A DNA stretch of 32,103 bases from Hyphomicrobiales bacterium (GTDB lineage: Bacteria > Pseudomonadota > Alphaproteobacteria > Rhizobiales > Xanthobacteraceae). The position numbers and the translations under genes are program-made. Positions 26,394 through 32,103 of the stretch are shown here, piece by piece (position 1 is the first letter of the stretch; the number at the start of each line of letters is the position of its first letter). The notes under the pieces are model-generated. The model had not been told where the DNA came from, made no database searches, and saw only the letters and a program-made list of their open reading frames with translations. The stretch is from contig JAHFPO010000003.1 of the NCBI GenBank assembly GCA_023266695.1, positions 1 to 32,103 of the forward strand, given 5' to 3'.

Positions 26394-27281
26394 TCAACCC
26401 GCCTTGCGGTTTGCCCAATAGACCGAGAGACCAGAATTCTCCCTCGGTCCGAGGCCTTTGCGGCTCGCCTCCTCGAAACAGGCGAGCGTGCGTTCGGTGA
26501 GCGGCAGCTCGACGCCCAGCGCCTTGCCTTCGGCCAGCATCGAGCGGAGGTCCTTGAGCCCGCCGTCGATGTTGAAGGTCACCGGGCCGGGATCGCCGCC
26601 CTTGAGCATGGTGGCGATCGCGGGTCCGCGCACTTTCAGCACATTGGCGCCGCCGGACGTATCGGCGAACAGATCCATCAGACGCACCGGATCGATGCCG
26701 AGCGGGCGGCAGAGCGCCAGCGCCTCGCCGAGCGCCTGCCAATAGATCATGAGCGGAAGATTGATCGCGAGCTTCATGGTGGCGCCGGCGCCGACCGGAC
26801 CCACATGCTCGAGCCGGCGGCAGAGCTCATTGAGGATGGGCTTGGCGCGTTCGGCGTCGGCCGCTTCCGCGCCCAGCAAGCCGATGAGCTTGCCCTGGCG
26901 CGCCGGGCCGACGGTGCCGCCGACCGGACATTCGGCGAAGGCCGCGCCCCTGGCGCGCACCTTGGCGGCGAGCGCCACCGCGGTCTCGGGCCGCACCGTG
27001 CTCATATCGATGAAGAGCTTTCCCTTCACGTCGCCGGCGAGCAGGCCCTTGGAACCGTCATAGACCTCGTCGATCGCCGCGGCGTCGGTGAGGATGGTGA
27101 TGACGGTCTCGACCTTGCTCGCGAGCTCCTGGGGGGAGGCCGCCACCGTGGCGCCCGCATCGGCGAGCGCCTTCGCCTTGGCCGCGCTGCGGTTCCATAC
27201 GGCGAGCTTGTGGCCGGCCTCGATGAGACGCGCGCCGATCGCGGCGCCCATGCGGCCGAGACCGGCGATCCCGATCACCAT
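26394..27281 (-). CDS. Beta-hydroxyacid dehydrogenase (GlxR/HIBADH family)
   Basis: This 295-residue enzyme should reduce or oxidise a short beta-hydroxyacid with NAD(P). It shows the Rossmann loop GIAGLGRMGAAIGARL (4-19), FIDMSTVRPET (90-100), the substrate loop CPVGGTVGPARQGKL (118-132) and the catalytic lysine Lys170 in GAGATMKLAINL. 3-Hydroxyisobutyrate dehydrogenase and tartronate semialdehyde reductase (GlxR) share these motifs and cannot be told apart here. The GlcG-like neighbour and the glyoxylate theme of the window favour a glyoxylate-linked role, by inference. The ATG at 27281 has GGAG nine bases upstream; a longer frame to 27332 has no such site. Confidence 0.9.
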   Translation of the reverse strand: MVIGIAGLGRMGAAIGARLIEAGHKLAVWNRSAAKAKALADAGATVAASPQELASKVETVITILTDAAAIDEVYDGSKGLLAGDVKGKLFIDMSTVRPETAVALAAKVRARGAAFAECPVGGTVGPARQGKLIGLLGAEAADAERAKPILNELCRRLEHVGPVGAGATMKLAINLPLMIYWQALGEALALCRPLGIDPVRLMDLFADTSGGANVLKVRGPAIATMLKGGDPGPVTFNIDGGLKDLRSMLAEGKALGVELPLTERTLACFEEASRKGLGPRENSGLSVYWANRKAG

Positions 27282-27389
27282 GACAAGCTTCTCCCCTCCC
27301 CCGCAGCGGTGTTGTTGTGACTGGAGCAGCAATTGCCACCGTTAGCACGCGCGAGCGGCGGTGCCAACGCAACGGCCGGATTCGCCCGC

Positions 27390-28793
27390 TCAAACGGCGA
27401 CTTTTACGAGGAAGCTTTCGATCTCGGCGCGGAGATTCGAGGCGGCGGTCTCGACCGCCTGCGAGGCGGTGAGCACCGTCCCGGCCGACGCGCGCGTCTC
27501 GGTCGCGGCTCCCGCGACCTCGCTCAGCACCGAGACGACCATCTCCGTCCCGCGGGCCGCGTTCGCCACATTGCGCGAAATTTCGCCGGTTGCCGCGCTT
27601 TGCTCTTGCAGGGAAGTGCTCACCGACGAGGTATATTCGTTGATTTCCCGCATGCGTTCCGAAATTCGACGGATCGCCTCGACCGCGCCGGTGGTCGAGG
27701 TCTGCACCGCCAGGATCTGGGCGGCGATCTCCTCGGTCGCCTTCGCGGTCTGCACGGCGAGCGACTTCACTTCCGACGCGACGACCGAAAAACCCCTGCC
27801 CGACTCGCCCGCGCGCGCCGCTTCGATCGTGGCATTGAGGGCGAGAAGGTTGGTTTGCCCGGCGATGTCGCGGATCACGCCCACCACGTCGCCGATCTTC
27901 TGCGCGGCCTCGGCGAGCCCGATGATCTCGTCGTTGGTCGCCTGCGCCTCGCTGGTCGCAATCTGAACCACGTTGCTGGTCTGGGCGAGTTGCTGATTGA
28001 TCTCCGCGATCGAATACGACAATTCCTCGGCGGCGCTCGCCGCCGTCCCGACGTTGCCCGACGCGTCGTTCGACGTGGAAACCGCCCCTTCAGCGCGTTG
28101 CGAGGTTTGGCTGGAGGAGGCGGAGAGCGTGGCCGCGGTCGAGCGCATGGCCACCGCGCTGTCGTTCACGGTCTTGAGCACGGTCTCGACCCGCTCGCGG
28201 AACGAGACGATGGCGGCGTCGACCAACTTGCGGTGCTGCTCCTGCTCGAACAGCGTGGCATTCTGCTTCTCGGCACGCTGTCGCTCGGTGATGTCGTCGT
28301 GCGTGGAGACCCATCCACCGTTCGGCATCGATTTGTTGGTGATGGAGATGGTCCGTCCGTCGGGAAGCTCGATCATCTTGGTTTCGGCTCTTTCGTCGCC
28401 GAACTTGGCGATGTCTGGATCTCCCCTGAAGTTCCCGGCCTGGTCGACGAATTTGGCGGCGTATTGGCCCGGATTCCCTTTGAAGGTCCCGGCCGTCTTC
28501 CGAAGTTGCAAAAGATCGCGAAGCGTGCAGCCGAGCTTCACATTCTCAGGTGACAACTTGTACATCTGAACGTACTGCTTGTTGCAGATGATCAGTCGCC
28601 CCTTGGAATCGAACATGCAAAGGCCCTGCGACATATTGTTGAGGGCCGCGGTAAAATGCAGATTTTGCTCGCGCAGTCGGCGGCTGACGAAGGCGCCGAC
28701 GAGATACAGCACGAGGAGCGACAGAGTGCCGACCGTGACAACAATCAGCTGCCAGTCGTGCTCGCCCGCGAAGGAGGAGAGAAATTGGAACAT
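27390..28793 (-). CDS. Methyl-accepting chemotaxis protein with cytoplasmic PAS domain
   Basis: The 467-residue receptor has one membrane segment (about 16-37), a PAS domain (about 44-170; ALNNMSQGLCMFDSKGRLI at 50-68 and WVSTHDDITERQRAE at 161-175) and a signalling coiled coil. The conserved hairpin tip reads IRDIAGQTNLLALNATIEAA (307-326). There is no periplasmic ligand domain, so it probably senses an internal cue such as redox state or metabolite through PAS. It lacks a C-terminal methylation-enzyme docking pentapeptide. The start at 28793 has no clear ribosome site. It is followed after 108 bases by the dehydrogenase gene and is likely transcribed alone. No che genes are in the window. 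Confidence 0.93.
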   Translation of the reverse strand: MFQFLSSFAGEHDWQLIVVTVGTLSLLVLYLVGAFVSRRLREQNLHFTAALNNMSQGLCMFDSKGRLIICNKQYVQMYKLSPENVKLGCTLRDLLQLRKTAGTFKGNPGQYAAKFVDQAGNFRGDPDIAKFGDERAETKMIELPDGRTISITNKSMPNGGWVSTHDDITERQRAEKQNATLFEQEQHRKLVDAAIVSFRERVETVLKTVNDSAVAMRSTAATLSASSSQTSQRAEGAVSTSNDASGNVGTAASAAEELSYSIAEINQQLAQTSNVVQIATSEAQATNDEIIGLAEAAQKIGDVVGVIRDIAGQTNLLALNATIEAARAGESGRGFSVVASEVKSLAVQTAKATEEIAAQILAVQTSTTGAVEAIRRISERMREINEYTSSVSTSLQEQSAATGEISRNVANAARGTEMVVSVLSEVAGAATETRASAGTVLTASQAVETAASNLRAEIESFLVKVAV

Positions 28794-29305
28794 GGCTTGT
28801 TTCGTGCGCTCGAATTTCCGAAACGAGTGGCTCGTCTTGGGTTTAAAAATAGCCGGCGACCGGTATGTTTGTGGTTAATCGGCGGTTGAGGGTGCCGGCC
28901 ATTGAGGTAATTAAATACCTTTTTGCGCGGCGAACTTGTCGATGGGGCGGACCTGCAATGGCGGCCGCAGCTGCTTGTCCCAGCCGTTGTTCTCGCCCTT
29001 GAGAGAATAGTGAGTGCTCGGTGCCGTGCGCCTTGAGCAATTTCTGTATCGAGGCGGCGCGGGCGGCGAGCCGTTCCTGCACGACGATCCGCTCGACCGG
29101 CCGGCAGCGATCTTCGGCGGCATAACGACGCTCCATTTCGGCAGGGGCCGGCAAGCCTATCTGCTGGTGCCGGTGCTTCCGCCGGCGAGCCGCAAAGGGC
29201 GGCCGGCAAGAACTCTTTTACCTCCAGGCGGGCGGTCCGTTCCGCATTGTCAAACCCCCGGGGAGGCGGCACCATGGCGGCCCATCGGCGCAAGGACACC
29301 CAGCC
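28794..29305. other. 512-base gap between divergent genes
   Basis: The gap separates the chemotaxis gene (minus) from the isochorismatase-family gene (plus), so promoters for both lie here. The part next to the chemotaxis start (28794-28920) is AT-richer, with short A/T runs, and is a likely promoter zone. The remaining part is GC-rich and holds the frameshifted candidate described separately. No RNA gene was recognised. Confidence 0.4.
28911..29154 (-). pseudogene. Possible small gene with a frameshift
   Basis: On the minus strand one frame reads a plausible helical segment (VERIVVQERLAARAASIQK, then LLKAHGTEH) and a second frame continues in keeping with it (YSLKGENNGWDKQL, then VRPIDKFAAQKGI, stop near 28911). 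A shift of one frame near 29015-29025 would join them. This looks like a small decayed gene or an assembly error in a small real one. It could equally be chance, as high-GC DNA gives many open frames. No homologue is recognised. Confidence 0.25.
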
Positions 29306-30034
29306 ATGACGGCCGTCGAAATCGTCGACCGCTCCACGATGATCGGCAGGCTCCAGCGCGGCCTGATCCTCAAGCCGCGCGAGACGGCGATCGTCACCGT
29401 CGACATGCACCGCGGCCACCTCGACCCCGCGATCGCCACCATGGCGGCCAAGCCCGACGACTCCCGGCGCGTCATCGCCGCCGCCAAAGAACTCTTGGAT
29501 TTCGCCCGCGTCCGGCAAATTCCCGTCATCCACGTCAAGCTCGTCTACCGGAAAATTCCGGGCCTCGGCAGCGAGGGCATGATCCAGCCGTTCTGGCGCG
29601 CGCTCCATGATATGACCACGGAGGAGGACCGGCTCACCCCCGGTCGACGCTCGACGGTCGACGGGCACAATCTCGAGGGCTCGCCGGGGACCGAGATCAT
29701 CCCGGAGCTCTACGCCAAAGCCGATTACGTCATCGACAACAAGAAACGCCTCGACTGCTTCTATGGCACCGATCTGCGCGGTCTGCTCGACACGCTCGGC
29801 GTGAAGAGCGTCTGCCTGATGGGGATCAACACCAATACCTGCGTGCTCAACACCGCCTTCACCGCGTTCAATTTCGACTTCCGGGTGGTGGTGTTGTCGG
29901 ACTGCGTCGCCAGCATGTACGGTGACGACCTGCACGTGTTGGGGCTACAGAACGTCGCCCGCTGCCTCGGCTGGGTGCTCGCCAACGACGAGTTCAAGGA
30001 GAAGATCGAGGAAGGGGCCGCCCGCAACGATTGA
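29306..30034 (+). CDS. Isochorismatase-family cysteine hydrolase
   Basis: The 242-residue enzyme has the family catalytic triad: Asp33 in VDMHRGHLD (32-40), Lys146 in DNKKRLDCFYGTDL (144-157) and the nucleophile Cys179 in GINTNTCVLNTAF. Members hydrolyse amides or vinyl ethers, such as N-carbamoyl amines, nicotinamide, maleamate or isochorismate. The substrate cannot be named from the motifs seen. A central insertion (about 83-130) is longer than in nicotinamidases. The ATG at 29306 has AAGGA about nine bases upstream. The Liv-type transporter genes start 83 bases downstream on the same strand, so the hydrolase may process the imported compound. Confidence 0.9.
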   Translation: MTAVEIVDRSTMIGRLQRGLILKPRETAIVTVDMHRGHLDPAIATMAAKPDDSRRVIAAAKELLDFARVRQIPVIHVKLVYRKIPGLGSEGMIQPFWRALHDMTTEEDRLTPGRRSTVDGHNLEGSPGTEIIPELYAKADYVIDNKKRLDCFYGTDLRGLLDTLGVKSVCLMGINTNTCVLNTAFTAFNFDFRVVVLSDCVASMYGDDLHVLGLQNVARCLGWVLANDEFKEKIEEGAARND

Positions 30035-30117
30035 GAAATTCCGGAAATGCACCACACGGCCAAATCCCGGCCTGACGAGGGCGCGGGCAAGGAAATGCGA
30101 AAGGGAGGAGAAAGTCC

Positions 30118-31362
30118 ATGTCAGTAAGACGCAGAACAGTCCTTAAAGGGTTGGCGGCGAGCAGTGCCGTTCTCGCGATGCCGGCGGTCCTGCGCGCGCA
30201 GGCGAGCGCATTCAAGATCGGCTTGCTCACCGTCAAGACCGGACCGCTCGCCCAGGGCGGCATCCAGATGGAGCAGGGCATCATCACCCTGCTGAAGGAG
30301 AAGAACTACACCTTCGCCGGGCGCAAGATCGAGCTGATCTCGGCCGACACCGGCGGCAATCCGGCCGGCGCCAAGACCAAGGCACAGGAAGTGATCGAGC
30401 GCGACAAGGTCAACGTCATCCTGGGTCCGCTCGCCGCTTTCGAATTGTTGGCAATCACCGATTACGTCCGCGACAATCAGACGCCGCTGATGAGTATCGC
30501 GGCCGCGGAAGACGTGACGCAACGCAAGGCCAATCCATTCGTCATTCGCCCGTCGGCGACCTCGGCGCAGTGCTGCCACGCCATGGGCGATTACGCCGCG
30601 AAGGAACTGAAGTACAAGCGCGCGGCGACGATCTCCGAGGACTTCGCTTTCGGCTACGAGCAGATGGGCGGATTTCTGCGGGTATTCGAGGACAACGGCG
30701 GCAAGGTGGTGAAGAAGCTGTGGCCGCCGCTGGTGACGCCGGACTACACACCGTACATCGCGCAGATCCAGAACGTCGATTGCGTGTTCAACGGCTTCGC
30801 CGGCTCGAACCCGGTGAAGTTCATGCGTGCCTATGCCGATCTCGGCTTGAAGGGGAGAATCCCGCTGCTCTCCGGCTGGACCGCGATGGACGATGCTCTC
30901 TTGCGCAGTCTCGGCGACGAGGCGGTGGGCGTGATTTCGGCCGCCTTCTACTCGGCCGAATTCAAATCGGAGAGCAACAAGCGCTTCATAGCGGCGATGC
31001 AGAAAGACTACGGCGTGCTCCCCGGCGGATATTCGGCGGGCATGTACGTGGCCGGCCTGTGCGTCGAAGCGGCGATGCAGAAGCTCGGCGGCAAGGCCGA
31101 CGACCGCAAGGCTCTCGCCGACGCCTTGCATCAGGTCTCGTTGACCGACACTCCACGCGGCGCGATCAAGTTCGACAAATACGGCAACGTGATCGGTGAC
31201 GTCTTCATCCGCCGATGCGAGCGCAAGGGCAGTCAACTGGTGAACACGGTGATCAAGACCTATCCGAACGTGAGCCAGTTCTGGACGTACAACGAGAAGG
31301 ATTTCCTGGCGAACCCGGTCTACGCGCGGGACTATCCGCCGGCGAAGAACCTCGAACAGTAG
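30118..31362 (+). CDS. Liv-type ABC transporter substrate-binding protein, Tat-exported
   Basis: The 414-residue protein belongs to the periplasmic binding proteins of branched-chain amino-acid-type (HAAT) ABC importers (Peripl_BP_6). It starts with a twin-arginine signal, SVRRRTVLKGLAAS, followed by a hydrophobic stretch and AQA. The mature fold begins FKIGLLTVKTGPLAQGG and includes KAQEVIERDKVNVILGPLAA. Family members bind amino acids, urea, amides or aromatic acids; the ligand here is open. A strong ribosome site (GGGAGGAG) precedes the ATG. The upstream hydrolase and the downstream permease lie on the same strand, suggesting one operon for import and hydrolysis of an amide-like compound, by inference. 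Confidence 0.92.
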   Translation: MSVRRRTVLKGLAASSAVLAMPAVLRAQASAFKIGLLTVKTGPLAQGGIQMEQGIITLLKEKNYTFAGRKIELISADTGGNPAGAKTKAQEVIERDKVNVILGPLAAFELLAITDYVRDNQTPLMSIAAAEDVTQRKANPFVIRPSATSAQCCHAMGDYAAKELKYKRAATISEDFAFGYEQMGGFLRVFEDNGGKVVKKLWPPLVTPDYTPYIAQIQNVDCVFNGFAGSNPVKFMRAYADLGLKGRIPLLSGWTAMDDALLRSLGDEAVGVISAAFYSAEFKSESNKRFIAAMQKDYGVLPGGYSAGMYVAGLCVEAAMQKLGGKADDRKALADALHQVSLTDTPRGAIKFDKYGNVIGDVFIRRCERKGSQLVNTVIKTYPNVSQFWTYNEKDFLANPVYARDYPPAKNLEQ

Positions 31363-31370
31363 AATGCGCG

Positions 31371-31438
31371 TCCCGGCGCGGTGCGGCGAGAAACGCCGCA
31401 CCGTCAGCCGGGATTCAAGAACCAAATAAGAATCCCGG
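31371..31438 (+). promoter_or_regulatory. Intercistronic RNA structures with alternative pairing
   Basis: A strong stem is formed by CGGTGCGGCG (31379-31388) and CGCCGCACCG (31394-31403), loop AGAAA, extended by TCCCGGC (31371-31377) with GCCGGGA (31407-31413). A second perfect stem pairs CCGGGATTC (31408-31416) with GAATCCCGG (31430-31438). Both stems use 31408-31413, so the outer part of the first and the second exclude each other. It lies between the binding-protein and permease genes. No T-run follows the stems. Confidence 0.65.
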
Positions 31439-31498
31439 ACGTGCAGCGCGTCTGCCAGGACGCGTTGAGGCACCGGGAAGCGGGCGGGATCATTGTAG

Positions 31499-32103
31499 AT
31501 GAGCCTGTGGTTGACCTTGGCGGTGAACAGCATCGCCCTTGGCGGATTGCTGTTCCTGCTCTCCGCCGGGTTTTCGTTGATTTTCGGCCTGATGCGGATT
31601 CCCAATCTGCTGCACGGCTCATTCTTCATGCTGGGCGCCTATTTCGGCGTTTCCTTCCTATGGCAGGGCGTGAATTTCTGGGTGGCCGCGCTGCTTAGCG
31701 GCCTGGCCATAGCCCTCATCGGCGGGCTGATCGAGCGCTTCCTGCTACGCCGGCTGGAGGGACAGATTCTTCCGCAGGTCCTGCTGACGCTGGGCCTTGC
31801 CTTCATCGTCGGCGACGTCTGTCTGATGATCTGGACCGGCGACCCGTGGCAGCCTGCGACTCCCGACCATCTGCGCGGCGCGGTGCAGGTGGCGGGTCTG
31901 TTCTTTCCACTCTTTCGCCTGGTGATCGTCGGCGTTGCCGTAATCGTTGCCGTGGCGCTCTGGCTGATGGTCGACTGGACGCGGCTCGGCGCCATGATCC
32001 GCGCCGGCGTCGACGACCCGCAGATCGCGCGGGTGGTCGGCATCAAGGTGTCGCAACTCTTCACCCTGATCTTCGCTCTGGGCGCGGCGCTCGCAGGCTT
32101 CGC
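31499..32103 (+). CDS. LivH-type ABC transporter permease, cut by window end
   Basis: The open frame from the ATG at 31499 runs off the end of the window after 201 codons. It encodes several hydrophobic segments and LivH landmarks: LGGLLFLLSAGFSLIFGLMR near the N-terminus, NLLHGSFFMLGAYFG, VLLTLGLAFIVGD, and GAMIRAGVDDPQIARVVGI, which is the ABC-coupling loop. It is the first permease of the Liv-type importer whose binding protein lies 136 bases upstream. A second permease (LivM) and two ATPases (LivG, LivF) are expected beyond the window. The ribosome site is weak, and the preceding RNA structures may set its expression below that of the binding protein. Confidence 0.92.
   Translation, partial: MSLWLTLAVNSIALGGLLFLLSAGFSLIFGLMRIPNLLHGSFFMLGAYFGVSFLWQGVNFWVAALLSGLAIALIGGLIERFLLRRLEGQILPQVLLTLGLAFIVGDVCLMIWTGDPWQPATPDHLRGAVQVAGLFFPLFRLVIVGVAVIVAVALWLMVDWTRLGAMIRAGVDDPQIARVVGIKVSQLFTLIFALGAALAGF

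Noticed and set aside
28745..29935. 396-codon minus-strand frame across the gap and the isochorismatase-family gene
   Set aside because: Mostly antisense to a gene with a full catalytic triad; the rest has no coding character in this frame.
30121..31629. 502-codon minus-strand frame opposite the Liv-type binding protein
   Set aside because: Antisense shadow; the plus strand has a Tat signal and a full binding-protein fold.

Overview
The window looks like chromosomal DNA from a high-GC alphaproteobacterium, probably of the Hyphomicrobiales (Bradyrhizobium/Xanthobacteraceae-like). The grounds are strong G/C bias at third codon positions, long antisense shadow ORFs, many ATGA stop/start overlaps, and typical families such as DUF3422, a PAS-type chemotaxis protein with the motif MSQGLCMFD, and GlcDEF, Lut, TRAP and Liv modules. 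Genus is an inference. I saw no rRNA, tRNA, CRISPR array, transposase or phage gene.

Layout. (1) 1-1069: an AT-richer stretch with one secreted cysteine-rich protein (253-594, TTG start) and a 475-base non-coding gap holding small palindromes. (2) 9306 down to 1070, minus strand: glcD-glcE-glcF, malate synthase (with an unusual histone-H1-like N-terminal tail), an LVIVD-repeat secreted protein and a small exported protein. This set can oxidise glycolate to glyoxylate and condense it with acetyl-CoA to malate. (3) 11954 down to 9453, minus strand: three tandem paralogous secreted alpha/beta-hydrolase-like proteins, two of them from a recent duplication. (4) 17391 down to 12070, minus strand: lutA, a GNAT acetyltransferase, lutB and lutC, all coupled by 4-base overlaps, then a membrane-anchored hydrolase and an isoprenylcysteine-methyltransferase-like membrane protein. 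(5) 17680-24538, plus strand: a TRAP transporter (dctP, dctQ, dctM) divergent from lutA, DUF3422, an SbmA/YddA-type ABC half transporter with degenerate motifs, and a methyltransferase-like protein. (6) 28793 down to 24542, minus strand: a chemotaxis protein, a beta-hydroxyacid dehydrogenase, a GlcG/HbpS-like protein, a zeta-like glutathione transferase and a small exported protein. (7) 29306-32103, plus strand: an isochorismatase-family hydrolase, a Tat-exported Liv-type binding protein and a LivH-type permease cut by the window end.

The common theme is use of small 2-hydroxy acids: GlcDEF (glycolate), LutABC (L-lactate in characterised relatives), a TRAP importer beside lut, malate synthase to assimilate glyoxylate, and a GlcG-like protein next to a tartronate-semialdehyde-reductase-like dehydrogenase. 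No regulator of the GlcC or LutR type is present in the window.

Most worth a second look: the octa-cysteine protein with a duplicated CX3C-X6-CX3C unit; malate synthase with an H1-like tail; the three tandem hydrolases with a shared R-P/S-P-L C-terminus and shared leader; the GNAT gene locked inside the lut operon; and an intercistronic RNA region at 31371-31438 in which one segment can pair with either of two partners.
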